Positions 13,868 through 22,184 of a stretch of DNA of 27,911 nucleotides are shown in pieces. Origin of the DNA: Scatosoma sp045652785 (GTDB lineage: Bacteria > Bacillota > Clostridia > Christensenellales > Borkfalkiaceae); NCBI GenBank assembly GCA_045652785.1, contig JAZOLF010000111.1, forward strand, positions 1 through 27,911, in the 5' to 3' direction. The notes below the pieces were generated by a model, which saw nothing but the letters and a program-made list of their open reading frames with translations, was not told where the DNA came from and did not search any database. Both the position numbers and the translations under genes were made by a program. The first letter of the stretch is position 1. Every line of letters begins with the position of its first letter.

Positions 13868-14776
13868 ATGATTACGGATAAACTCATAGAAAAAATTATT
13901 GAAATGCAAAACCCGACCTGCGTTGGTTTGGATACGCTGTTTGACTATTTGCCCGACGAAATGAAAGCGGGCGCAACGACGTTTGCGGACGCGGCGGAAA
14001 GAGTGTTTGAATTCAATAAAAAGATTGTAGATAACGTTTACGACATCGTACCTTCGGTAAAGGTGCAAATTGCTTACTACGAAATGTACGGTGTTGCAGG
14101 GATGCAAGCATACGAAGAAACGCTGAAATATGCGGCGGACAAGGGCTTAGTTGTCATCGCGGACGCGAAGAGAAACGACATTGGCTCGACGGCATCTTGC
14201 TATGCAAAGACCTTCCTTGGCGAAACGGAAGTCAACGGCAACGCGTATAAGCCTTTCCCGTCCGACTACGTGACCGTCAACGGCTATTTGGGTACGGACG
14301 GTATCGCGCCTTTCGTAGAACAATGCGAAAAGAATGACAAGGGTATTTTTGTTTTGGTAAAGACGTCCAACCCTTCGAGCGGTGAACTCCAAAACTTGGT
14401 TTTGGAAAACGGAAAGCCCGTTTACGAATACATGGGCGGCTTGGTCGAAAAGTGGGGCGAAAGCACGATCGGGGAATACGGCTATTCCGCGGTTGGCGCG
14501 GTAGTTGGTGCAACCCATCCCACCGAAGCGGCTCGTCTTCGTCAAGTATTGCCCCATACGTTCTTCTTAATTCCCGGCTACGGTGCGCAGGGCGGCAACG
14601 CAGAAATGCTTAAAAGCTGCTTTGGTGCAAACGGTTTGGGTGGCGTAGTAAACAATTCGCGCGGGATCTTGTGTGCATACAAGAAGAACGGCGGTACGTA
14701 CTACGATGCGGCAAGAGCGGCTTGTATCGCGATGCAAAAGGATTTGTCGTCCGTAATCGGCAAAATGGGAAAATAA
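13868..14776 (+). CDS. pyrF: Orotidine 5'-phosphate decarboxylase, type 2
   Basis: Decarboxylates OMP to UMP, the last step of the pathway. The 302-residue length and DAKRNDIGSTA catalytic motif (about 99-109) mark the longer type 2 subfamily and not the ~230-residue Bacillus type. NPTCVGLDTLFDYLP at the start and VVNNSRGIL near the end also fit. The ribosome site AAGGAG lies 8 bases before the ATG. It sits between pyrC (11-bp gap) and pyrK (6-bp gap). Confidence 0.95.
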   Translation: MITDKLIEKIIEMQNPTCVGLDTLFDYLPDEMKAGATTFADAAERVFEFNKKIVDNVYDIVPSVKVQIAYYEMYGVAGMQAYEETLKYAADKGLVVIADAKRNDIGSTASCYAKTFLGETEVNGNAYKPFPSDYVTVNGYLGTDGIAPFVEQCEKNDKGIFVLVKTSNPSSGELQNLVLENGKPVYEYMGGLVEKWGESTIGEYGYSAVGAVVGATHPTEAARLRQVLPHTFFLIPGYGAQGGNAEMLKSCFGANGLGGVVNNSRGILCAYKKNGGTYYDAARAACIAMQKDLSSVIGKMGK

Positions 14777-14782
14777 AAGGCT

Positions 14783-15538
14783 ATGAAAGATTATTTAGCA
14801 ACCATCATTGAAAACAAAGAAATTGCAAACGGAATTTGCTCGGTCACCTTCCGTTTGCCCGAAGAACCCAAAGTTCGTTGTGGGCAGTTCGGGGACATCG
14901 CCGTAGGCGGCACCCATTTGTTGCGCCGTCCGATCGCTATTTGTAAAGTGGATGGTACGGACGTCACCTATTGCTATCAGGTAAAGGGTGAAGGTACGCA
15001 AAAACTCAAAAATATGTCGGTCGATACGCAAGTGAACGTACTGATGCCGCTCGGCAACGGTTTCTACGTGGAAGAAACGGAACAAAAAGTGGCGCTGGTT
15101 GGCGGCGGTGTAGGGATTTTCCCTTTGATCTCCGTCCTTCGTCAGTATCAAGGTAAAAAAGAAATTGCCGCATACATGGGTTTTAGAAACGCAGGCGCGG
15201 TTTGTGGCTTGGAAGAGTTTGCAAAAGCGGACAAATTCGTAGGCGTGACCGACGACGGCAGTTGGGGTGAAAAGATGAACTCCGTGCAGGCGTTCGCGGC
15301 GGACTTAGAAAAAGGCTACCGCCCCGACGTAGTGCTCTCTTGCGGGCCGTTGCCTATGCTCCGCGCGCTTAAAAAAGTGGCGCAGGACGCAGGCTTGACC
15401 TGTTTTGTTTCTTTGGAAGAAAGAATGGGTTGCGGCATCGGTGCATGCTTGGTATGCGTTTGCGATTTGACGAACGGCGCTCGCGCGCGCGTCTGCAAGG
15501 ACGGCCCCGTCTTTAACGCAAACGAAGTGGAACTTTGA
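14783..15538 (+). CDS. pyrK: Dihydroorotate dehydrogenase B, electron-transfer subunit
   Basis: Carries electrons from PyrD to NAD+ through FAD and a 2Fe-2S cluster. The 251 residues show an FAD motif (LLRRPIAICKV, about 48-58), a nucleotide-binding GGGVGIFPL (about 109-117) and a C-terminal cluster segment MGCGIGACLVCVCDL with a fourth Cys in ARVCKDGPVF. Only a short AAAGG precedes the ATG, consistent with coupling to pyrF 6 bp upstream. Its presence means the operon encodes the NAD-linked class 1B enzyme. Confidence 0.95.
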   Translation: MKDYLATIIENKEIANGICSVTFRLPEEPKVRCGQFGDIAVGGTHLLRRPIAICKVDGTDVTYCYQVKGEGTQKLKNMSVDTQVNVLMPLGNGFYVEETEQKVALVGGGVGIFPLISVLRQYQGKKEIAAYMGFRNAGAVCGLEEFAKADKFVGVTDDGSWGEKMNSVQAFAADLEKGYRPDVVLSCGPLPMLRALKKVAQDAGLTCFVSLEERMGCGIGACLVCVCDLTNGARARVCKDGPVFNANEVEL

Positions 15539-15549
15539 TAGGTGGCAAT

Positions 15550-16467
15550 ATGGCGAATTTATCGGTAAATCTTTGTGGTATCACCTTAAAAAATCCCGTA
15601 ATCGGCGCGTCTGGAACGGTGGGCTTTGGCAGAGAGTTTAATGAATTGTACGACATCGGCAAGGTGGGCGGCATTTCGACAAAGGGCTTGACCAACGAAC
15701 CCCGTTTGGGCAATCCCACGCCCCGTATCGCGGAAAGCAGGGGGGTAATTTTGAACGCAGTCGGCTTGCAAAACCCTGGCGTGGAACATTTTATCAAGCA
15801 CGATTTGGAATGGCTTAAATCGACGGGTACGGCGGTGATCGCCAACGTCGCAGGCAAAACTTTGGAAGATTACAAGGCGATTTGCGAAAAGTTGGACGGC
15901 TTGGTGGATATGGTGGAACTCAATATCTCCTGCCCCAACGTCAAGAGCGGCGGTATGGCATTCGGTATCAAACCGCAATCGGTGGAAGAAGTGACGAAAG
16001 TTGCAAAAAGCGGGTTGACGAAAACGCCGTTGATGGTAAAACTTTCCCCCAACGTTGAAAGCATCGCCACCAACGCTTTGGCTGCACAAAACGGCGGCGC
16101 GGGTGCTGTTTCGCTCATCAATACTTTGACGGGTATGGCAATCGACATTGAACGCAGAAGACCGATTATCGCCAACAATACGGGCGGTGTTTCGGGCGCT
16201 GGTGTGAAACCCGTTGCGGTTAGAATGGTGTACGAAGTGTCGCAAGCGGTGTCCATTCCCGTGGTTGGTATGGGCGGTATCACCTGCGCGGAAGACGCGA
16301 TCGAGTTTTTGATGGCAGGCGCAACGGCGGTGCAAGTGGGTACGGCAAACTTTACCGATCCCTTTGCGATGCCCAAAATCATCGACGGCTTAAACGCTTG
16401 GTGTGATAAGCACGGCATAGCGAACGTTTCCGAACTCACGGGCGTTTTGCAACTCAATCAAAGATAA
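15550..16467 (+). CDS. pyrD: Dihydroorotate dehydrogenase B, catalytic subunit
   Basis: FMN enzyme oxidising dihydroorotate to orotate, working as a PyrD2-PyrK2 complex. From the ATG at 15550 it has 305 residues. Motifs are NPVIGASGTVGFG near the start, GLQNPG, the active-site Cys in LNISCPNVKSGG (about 129-140, class 1 base), and the FMN-phosphate region VVGMGGITCAEDA. I chose 15550 because AGGTGG lies 4 bases upstream; the in-frame TTG at 15535 lies within the pyrK end and lacks a site. The gene starts 11 bp after pyrK. Confidence 0.95.
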   Translation: MANLSVNLCGITLKNPVIGASGTVGFGREFNELYDIGKVGGISTKGLTNEPRLGNPTPRIAESRGVILNAVGLQNPGVEHFIKHDLEWLKSTGTAVIANVAGKTLEDYKAICEKLDGLVDMVELNISCPNVKSGGMAFGIKPQSVEEVTKVAKSGLTKTPLMVKLSPNVESIATNALAAQNGGAGAVSLINTLTGMAIDIERRRPIIANNTGGVSGAGVKPVAVRMVYEVSQAVSIPVVGMGGITCAEDAIEFLMAGATAVQVGTANFTDPFAMPKIIDGLNAWCDKHGIANVSELTGVLQLNQR

Positions 16468-16495
16468 AAATTACGCAGGAAAGGAGCGGGATATT

Positions 16496-17155
16496 ATGGA
16501 ACTCAATTACAAGCAACAATTCATTCGCTTTATGGTAGAAAACGGTGTATTGCGCTTTGGGGAATTTACCTTAAAGAGCGGCAGAAAAGCCCCTTATTTC
16601 ATCAACACGGGCAACTATAAGACGGGCAAGCAACTTGCAAAACTTGGCGAATACTACGCCGCTTGCATCATGCAAAACGGTTTGGATGCGGAAACGTTGG
16701 TTGGCCCTGCGTATAAGGGGATTCCCCTTTCCGTGACGACGGCAATCGCGCTGTTCAACGGTTACGGTAAGGAACTCAACTATTGCTTTGACAGAAAGGA
16801 AGTGAAAGATCACGGTGAAGGCGGTTTGTTCGTTGGTAAGCAACTTGCGGACGGCGAAAAAGTTATCATCATCGAAGACGTTATGACCAGCGGTAAAGCG
16901 CTTGGCGAAATTTTGCCTAAACTTGCTGCGGCGGCAAACGTAGAAATCGTGGGTATGATTATTTCCGTAGATCGTATGGAAAAGGCACTCAATTCCGATT
17001 TGTCGGCTGTGAAAATGGCGAAGGCTGAATACGGCATCGACGTATATTCCGTTGTTAATATGAACGATATTATCGACGCAATTGAACAAGGTGTAATTGA
17101 CGGTAAAGAGCATTTGCCCGCAATGTACGCTTATAGAGAACAATATGGCGCATAA
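16496..17155 (+). CDS. pyrE: Orotate phosphoribosyltransferase
   Basis: Transfers phosphoribose from PRPP to orotate, giving OMP. The 219 residues include FTLKSGRKAPYFINTG near the start, RKEVKDHGEGG in the flexible loop and the PRPP-binding VIIIEDVMTSGKAL (about 122-135). AAGGAG lies 9 bases before the ATG. This completes the aspartate-to-UMP set in one operon; only carbamoyl-phosphate synthase is missing from the window. The end overlaps the next gene by 11 bp. Confidence 0.95.
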   Translation: MELNYKQQFIRFMVENGVLRFGEFTLKSGRKAPYFINTGNYKTGKQLAKLGEYYAACIMQNGLDAETLVGPAYKGIPLSVTTAIALFNGYGKELNYCFDRKEVKDHGEGGLFVGKQLADGEKVIIIEDVMTSGKALGEILPKLAAAANVEIVGMIISVDRMEKALNSDLSAVKMAKAEYGIDVYSVVNMNDIIDAIEQGVIDGKEHLPAMYAYREQYGA

Positions 17156-18173
17156 GTCTTTTTTTGGAACGGTAGGCGGCAAAGAAGTTTTTGCCTATAC
17201 GCTTGAAAACGAAAAACTCTCCGTCCGTATTTTGGATAGGGGGGCGGTTTTACACTCCTTGATTGTTAAGGATAAGGGAGTGGACGTGGTTTTGGGCTAT
17301 GATACCCCTGCGGAATACGACGAAAAAGGCGGCGCGATCGGTGCGGTATGCGGTCGGTTTGCCAACCGTATTCATAAGGGTAAACTGGTTGTGGACGGCA
17401 AGGAATATTCGCTCTATTGCAACGACCGCGGCAACCATTTGCACGGCGGGGAAATCGGTTTTAGTAAGCGAATCTTTACGGTAGAAGAACATACGGACGA
17501 TCGCTTGGCGCTGTCCTTGTTTTCTCCCGACGGAGAAGAAAACTATCCAGGGAATCTCACTTTGAAGGTGACCTATTCTTTGGCTGGCGGCGCGCTTAAA
17601 ATCCGCTACGAAGGGGTGTCCGATAAGGCAACCGCCATCAACGTTACCAACCATGCTTACTTTAATTTGAATGGGGCAGGTACGGGTTCAGCGCTTGGGC
17701 ATACCTTGTGGCTTGCTGCGCCGTATTATCTTTCCACCGACGAAAATATGATCCCCGATGGGAAGTTCCAAGCGGTGGACGGCACGCCCTTTGATTTCCG
17801 TACAGCGGTGGCTGTCGGCGTGGGCGACGCGCGTATGCCTACGGACACAGATTTGCAAAAAGGCAACGGCTTTGACCATTGTTTCGTCTTTGAAAAGGGA
17901 CGGGACGTATCCAAACCGTACGGCGTACTTTGCGGCGACGTATCGGGGATTAAAATGGTGTGTTATACCACCTTGCCTGCGGTGCAACTGTATGCAGGCA
18001 ACTTCTTAAAAATGGACGGCAAGGGCGGCTACTACGGCAGATGTAGCGGCTTGTGTTTGGAAACGCAGACAATTCCGAACAACGTCAACGAACCTGCCTA
18101 TGCGGCGTATGGCTCGGCTATCTACGGCGCAGGTGAAAAATATGAAAGCGAAACGGTGTACTCGTTTGAGTGA
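17145..18173 (+). CDS. galM: Aldose 1-epimerase (mutarotase)
   Basis: Interconverts alpha and beta anomers of aldoses such as galactose and glucose. From the ATG at 17145 the product is 342 residues, the normal GalM length. Motifs are GRFANRI (about 67-73), NHLHGG with a binding His, TNHAYFNLNG with the catalytic His and LCLETQTIPNN with the catalytic Glu near the C-terminus. A longer frame from 17097 would lie within pyrE and is unlikely. The 11-bp overlap with pyrE means it is translated as part of the pyr operon, an unusual place for a sugar enzyme. Confidence 0.92.
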   Translation: MAHKSFFGTVGGKEVFAYTLENEKLSVRILDRGAVLHSLIVKDKGVDVVLGYDTPAEYDEKGGAIGAVCGRFANRIHKGKLVVDGKEYSLYCNDRGNHLHGGEIGFSKRIFTVEEHTDDRLALSLFSPDGEENYPGNLTLKVTYSLAGGALKIRYEGVSDKATAINVTNHAYFNLNGAGTGSALGHTLWLAAPYYLSTDENMIPDGKFQAVDGTPFDFRTAVAVGVGDARMPTDTDLQKGNGFDHCFVFEKGRDVSKPYGVLCGDVSGIKMVCYTTLPAVQLYAGNFLKMDGKGGYYGRCSGLCLETQTIPNNVNEPAYAAYGSAIYGAGEKYESETVYSFE

Positions 18174-18194
18174 CCGAATTTGGAGAAATAGAAC

Positions 18195-19244
18195 ATGGGT
18201 ATTATTTTAACGGGCGATCGCCCTACGGGAAAATTGCACATCGGACACTACGTCGGCTCTTTGCGCCGTCGCGTAGAGTTGCAAAACAGCGGCAAGTTCG
18301 ATAAAATTTGGATTATGATTGCGGATGCGCAAGCGCTCACCGACAATTTTGACAACCCCGACAAAGTACGCGCAAACATTACGGAAGTGGCGCTTGACTA
18401 CTTGGCGGTAGGTCTTGATCCCAAAAAATCGACGATTTTCGTACAGTCGCACATTGCGGAGTTGACCGAACTCACCTTTTACTATATGAACTTGGTGACT
18501 TTGGCTCGCTTGCAACGCAACCCGACGGTAAAAGCGGAAATCAAGCAAAAGAATTTCGAAATGTCCTTGCCTATGGGCTTTTTGACCTATCCCGTATCGC
18601 AAACGGCGGATATTACCGCATTCAAAGCGGACACCGTACCCGTTGGTGAAGACCAACTCCCGATGCTGGAACAAGCGCGCGAAATCGTTAGAAGTTTCAA
18701 CGGCTTATATGGCGAAACGCTTATAGAACCGAAAGCGGTCTTACCCGAAAACAAATCCTGCCTGCGCTTGCCTGGTACGGACGGTATGGCGAAGATGAGT
18801 AAATCGCTTGGCAACTGCATCTACCTTTCGGACAGCGCGGACGAAATCCGTCAAAAGGTTATGGGGATGTTTACCGATCCCAACCATTTGCGCGTGACCG
18901 ATCCTGGCGATACGAAAAACAACCCGACGTTTATCTATTTGGATGCGTTTGCAAAGGACGAACACTTTGCGAAATACGCCCCCGAATACGCAAACTTGGA
19001 TGAAATGAAAGCGCACTACGAACGCGGCGGCTTGGGCGATATGAAAGTGAAAAAGTTGCTCAATGCGGTAATGCAGGAAACGTTAGAGCCTATTCGTTTG
19101 CGCCGTGAAGAGTTCGCAAAGGACATCCCTGCGGTATGGGATATGCTGTATGCGGGCTCGCAAGAAGCCAAAGCAAAGGCGTCGGAAACGTTGGACGAAG
19201 TAAAGAAGGCGATGAAAATTGACTATTTTGAGGGTAGAAACTAA
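18195..19244 (+). CDS. trpS: Tryptophanyl-tRNA synthetase
   Basis: Class I synthetase charging tRNA-Trp. The 349 residues contain the HIGH signature at 15-18 (GKLHIGHYVGSL) and KMSKS at 200-204 (MAKMSKSLGN). Length and order are normal for bacterial TrpRS. GGAG lies 9 bases before the ATG. It begins 21 bp after galM with no terminator or T-box leader between them, so it seems to depend on the upstream operon promoter or on one I cannot see. Its stop codon overlaps the next start (TAATG). Confidence 0.96.
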   Translation: MGIILTGDRPTGKLHIGHYVGSLRRRVELQNSGKFDKIWIMIADAQALTDNFDNPDKVRANITEVALDYLAVGLDPKKSTIFVQSHIAELTELTFYYMNLVTLARLQRNPTVKAEIKQKNFEMSLPMGFLTYPVSQTADITAFKADTVPVGEDQLPMLEQAREIVRSFNGLYGETLIEPKAVLPENKSCLRLPGTDGMAKMSKSLGNCIYLSDSADEIRQKVMGMFTDPNHLRVTDPGDTKNNPTFIYLDAFAKDEHFAKYAPEYANLDEMKAHYERGGLGDMKVKKLLNAVMQETLEPIRLRREEFAKDIPAVWDMLYAGSQEAKAKASETLDEVKKAMKIDYFEGRN

Positions 19245-20092
19245 TGTCGACGTTTGAATTTGGCAACGATAGATTGCGCTGTGTGGTGGATACGCTTGGC
19301 GCGGAATTGATCAGCGTACGTTTTGACGGCAAGGAAAGGCTGTGGCAAAACGAAAACGGCGGCTGGGACGGGCGCGCGCCCATCCTGTTCCCTTACGGTG
19401 GAAACTGCGCTGTGATGGTGGACGGCAAGTTGTATCCCACTCAAAAGCACGGCTTTTTGATGGAGCAAACGGGTGTTTTCACGGATAAAAAGGAAGACGG
19501 CGTGACCGTTTGTTTCCGCGAAAACGACGAAACGAAACAGGTATATCCCTTTGCCTTTTCCGTGTTCATTACGTACCTGGTGGTGGGAAATTGCCTGAAA
19601 GTGACCTATACGGCGATCAACGAAGACGATAAAACCATTTATGCGGGCTTTGGCAGCCACGAAAGTTATGCTCTGGATGGCAACGCGCAAGACTATGAAA
19701 TCGTGTTCGAAAAGGACGAAGAGTTTATCTCCCTAATGACGCACAATGAAGACGGTAAAATGACGGGTGAAAGCGTGGGTTTGGGCAAGGGTAAGAACTT
19801 GGCTTTGCCCGAAAATTTGCTTTCCGCTACGGTGATTTTGAAACCGAACTCCCGCTCCGTTGTCTTGAAAAAGCGCGGGGAAGACAAAATCTTGGCGAAG
19901 GTACATTATCCCGACTTTGAAAACCTGCTGTTTTGGCATCCTGCGGATAGCCGAATGGTGTGCATTGAACCGTGGCAAAACCTGCCAGACGACCATAATT
20001 CGCCTGTAGAAGAGTTGTGCAAGAAGCAAGGTTTGACGGCGTTAAAGCCTGGCGAAAAGTTGGTTGTAAGACACGATATTGAGTATTTTTAA
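19244..20092 (+). CDS. Aldose 1-epimerase-like protein (LacX/YeaD-type)
   Basis: Member of the galactose-mutarotase-like superfamily, distinct from the galM upstream. The 282 residues match the shorter branch that includes LacX and hexose-6-phosphate epimerase-like proteins. Visible signatures are LGAELISVRFDGKERLW (about 18-34), APILFPYGG, KHGFLMEQ with a conserved His, GFGSHESY and WHPADSRMVCIEPW with the acidic residue near the C-terminus. The substrate sugar is unknown. The ATG overlaps the trpS stop codon, with GAGGGT 8 bases upstream, so expression is coupled to trpS. Confidence 0.85.
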   Translation: MSTFEFGNDRLRCVVDTLGAELISVRFDGKERLWQNENGGWDGRAPILFPYGGNCAVMVDGKLYPTQKHGFLMEQTGVFTDKKEDGVTVCFRENDETKQVYPFAFSVFITYLVVGNCLKVTYTAINEDDKTIYAGFGSHESYALDGNAQDYEIVFEKDEEFISLMTHNEDGKMTGESVGLGKGKNLALPENLLSATVILKPNSRSVVLKKRGEDKILAKVHYPDFENLLFWHPADSRMVCIEPWQNLPDDHNSPVEELCKKQGLTALKPGEKLVVRHDIEYF

Positions 20093-20094
20093 GC

Positions 20095-20209
20095 AAAAAA
20101 CTGTTCAAAAACCGTTCAAAAACCGCTCAAAAACCGCAAAAAAACGTTAAAAAAGCGGTGAAAAACGGCTAAAAAACGCTTAAAAATCGTTAAAAAATAG
20201 AGAAAAAAA
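20095..20209. repeat. Eleven helically phased A-tracts, predicted curved DNA
   Basis: Runs of 5-7 A begin at 20095, 20107, 20118, 20129, 20138, 20149, 20161, 20171, 20182, 20192 and 20203. Their centres are on average about 10.9 bp apart, close to one helical turn, the pattern that makes DNA bend. The first units are near-exact 11-mers (TTCAAAAACCG) and later ones are degenerate, so the block probably grew by tandem duplication. It fills almost all of the 137 bp between the epimerase-like gene and proS. I see no terminator or convincing promoter hexamers in this interval. Confidence 0.85.
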
Positions 20210-20229
20210 TGAGAAGGAAGTAGAAAGAT

Positions 20230-21660
20230 ATGGCAAAAGAAAATCAATTTGTAGAACAAATCGCGGATATTGAAAGCGACTTTCCGCAATGGTACACGGA
20301 CGTCGTTTTGAAGACGAAACTTGTCGATTACGGCCCTGTAAAGGGGACGATGGTTATTCGTCCTTACGGCTATGCGATTTGGGAAAATATCCAAAAAGAA
20401 CTGGACGCGCGCTTTAAGGCACAAGGGGTGCAAAACGCATATTTCCCCTTGCTTATCCCTATGAGTTTCTTCACGAAAGAAGCGGAACACGTGGAAGGGT
20501 TTGCGCCCGAAGTAGCGGTGGTCACCCACGCGGGCGGGGAAGAACTCTCCGAGCCCCTTGCTATTCGTCCTACTTCGGAAACGATCATCGGTACGATGAT
20601 GGCAAAGTGGACGCAGTCTTACCGTGACTTGCCGATGAAACTCAATCAATGGTGCAACGTTATGCGTTGGGAAAAGACCACCCGTCCTTTCCTGCGTACC
20701 AGCGAATTCTTGTGGCAGGAAGGACACACCGCGCACGCAAGCGCCGAAGAAGCACAAGCGGAAACTTTGGCGATGCTTGAAATCTATAAGCAATTTATGG
20801 AAACCTGCCTTGCGATTCCCGTTTTGACGGGCCGTAAGACGGAAAAAGAAAAGTTCGCGGGCGCTGTGGCAACCTATACGATGGAAGCGATGATGCACGA
20901 CGGGAAGAGTTTGCAATCGGGTACTTCCCATTACTTGGGTCAAAACTTCGCAAAGGCGTTCAATATCGAATACCTTGGACAAGAAGGTGTGCTTGAAAAT
21001 GCGTACACCACGTCTTGGGGTGTTTCTACCCGTTTGATCGGTGCGGTTATTATGACGCACGGCGATGCACGTGGGTTGGTGCTCCCCCCTGTGGTTGCGC
21101 CCACGCAAGCGGTTATCGTTCCTATCGCGGCAAGAAAACCCGGCGTTGTGGAAGCGTGTGAAGAACTCAAAGCGGAATTGTTGGCGGCTGGTATTCGCGT
21201 AATCGTGGATAACTCTGACAACAGCCCTGGTTGGAAGTTCAACGAATGGGAAATGAAAGGTGTGCCCCTGCGTATTGAAATGGGCCCCCGCGATATCGAA
21301 GCAGGCAAGATGATGTTTGCCCGCCGTGATACCCTGGAAAAGAGCGAAGTAGCACGCGAAGGCGCGGCGGCCACCGTAAAAGCGGTACTTGCGGAAATCC
21401 AAAGCAATATGCTTGCGAAGGCGCGCGCGCATAGAGATAGCCGCATCGTGTATGCGGACGATATAGCTGGCATCTTGGCAGGCGTGGAAGCGGGCAACTT
21501 TGTTAAGGCCGGCTGGTGCGGTTGCAGGGCTTGCGAAGACAAGATCAAGGAAGAAACGGCGGCAACGGCACGTGTATTTGCGGAAGGCGAAAGCGCGGAA
21601 AAATGCGCGGTTTGCGGCAAGGATGCAAAGCACGTAATCATCTACGCAAGAGCGTACTAA
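20230..21660 (+). CDS. proS: Prolyl-tRNA synthetase, archaeal/eukaryotic type (ProS type 3)
   Basis: Class II synthetase charging tRNA-Pro. The 476 residues belong to the shorter form without the editing (INS) insertion found in the ~570-residue bacterial ProRS. Motif 2 is in NQWCNVMRWEKTTRPFLRT and FLWQEGHTAH. The C-terminal zinc-like domain has Cys pairs (WCGCRACEDK, CAVCGKDAK), and the chain ends in Tyr (YARAY), a hallmark of this type. AAGGAAG precedes the ATG. No T-box leader is visible upstream, where the A-tract block lies. A terminator follows at 21695. Confidence 0.95.
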   Translation: MAKENQFVEQIADIESDFPQWYTDVVLKTKLVDYGPVKGTMVIRPYGYAIWENIQKELDARFKAQGVQNAYFPLLIPMSFFTKEAEHVEGFAPEVAVVTHAGGEELSEPLAIRPTSETIIGTMMAKWTQSYRDLPMKLNQWCNVMRWEKTTRPFLRTSEFLWQEGHTAHASAEEAQAETLAMLEIYKQFMETCLAIPVLTGRKTEKEKFAGAVATYTMEAMMHDGKSLQSGTSHYLGQNFAKAFNIEYLGQEGVLENAYTTSWGVSTRLIGAVIMTHGDARGLVLPPVVAPTQAVIVPIAARKPGVVEACEELKAELLAAGIRVIVDNSDNSPGWKFNEWEMKGVPLRIEMGPRDIEAGKMMFARRDTLEKSEVAREGAAATVKAVLAEIQSNMLAKARAHRDSRIVYADDIAGILAGVEAGNFVKAGWCGCRACEDKIKEETAATARVFAEGESAEKCAVCGKDAKHVIIYARAY

Positions 21661-21694
21661 TCGAAAATTTCCCATACCCGTGTATGGAATGAAT

Positions 21695-21726
21695 AAAAAA
21701 ACGACGGTTTTTGCCGTCGTTTTTTT
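21695..21726 (+). terminator. Intrinsic terminator of proS
   Basis: ACGACGG (21701-21707) pairs with CCGTCGT (21714-21720), extended by flanking A and T runs, and is followed by T to 21726. A smaller hairpin, CCATAC/GTATGG (21672-21687), lies just before it. Confidence 0.88.
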
Positions 21727-21732
21727 GTTGCG

Positions 21733-22069
21733 GTAGGGGTTAACCTGTGCAATCGGACGGTCAGGATGCCCGTCCCTACAAGCGTGGTATCAATAGGTGT
21801 TGCAAACGGGCGGTCGAAGGCGCCCGCCCCCTACAAAGGGGGTGAGATTCTATCCGATGGATTGCGTGAGATTTCGCGGAGTGTGGTTGCCAAATTCTTC
21901 GCTGGCGCTTTGAATGACGAATGGGGTGGCGTGAAGTAAATCGGGCGGTCGAAGGTGATTGTTCCTACTACTCATCCACCGCAAGCGGTCCCCCTTTCTC
22001 TCGCAAGAGAAGGCATAATAAGCGCAGAAGAAGAAATGTGGGCGATCCATGAATCGCCCCTGCAAGGGG
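21733..22069. repeat. Intergenic cluster of dispersed palindromic repeats
   Basis: This non-coding stretch holds several repeat units. Two copies of one family lie at 21749-21781 and 21802-21835. Both have the form GCAA-CGG-CGGTC, a variable centre, then CCCG-CC-CTACAA, with an inner stem such as GGACGG/CCGTCC. A third, decayed copy starts near 21938. At 21971-22015 two small hairpins follow each other (CCGC-AA-GCGG and TTCTCT-CGCA-AGAGAA). At 22040-22069 GGGCGAT/ATCGCCC is followed by CCCC-TGCAA-GGGG. No transposase is present, so these look like non-autonomous or degenerate dispersed elements. Confidence 0.65.
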
Positions 22070-22155
22070 TGGACGGAAAGGGTTGCTTGGGAAGATAAGA
22101 TTGCGGGGAGGGAAATGGATATTTTTGGAAAATGTTGTAAAATCCGAACAAATGT

Positions 22156-22184
22156 TTGACTTTTGCAAAATGGCGTGGTATAAT
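22156..22184 (+). promoter_or_regulatory. Sigma-A promoter of the radical-SAM/DUF4130 pair
   Basis: TTGACT (22156-22161) and TATAAT (22179-22184) are 17 bp apart, with TGG giving an extended -10. Transcription should begin near 22191, so the mRNA has a leader of about 160 nt before the ATG at 22351. It lies just downstream of the repeat cluster. Confidence 0.82.

Noticed and set aside
20093..20229. T-box riboswitch before proS
   Set aside because: The conserved T-box sequence (AGGGTGG-ACCGCG type) and its terminator are absent; the space is filled by A-tracts. The same holds for the 21 bp before trpS.
20116..21675. Minus-strand frame of 519 codons opposite proS
   Set aside because: Low-complexity Arg/Phe/His-rich translation fully opposite a textbook ProRS; its end lies in the A-tract block.
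21733..22069. CRISPR array or tRNA-like structure in the repeat cluster
   Set aside because: Repeats are unequal in sequence and spacing and form separate palindromes, with no regular spacers; no cloverleaf could be drawn.
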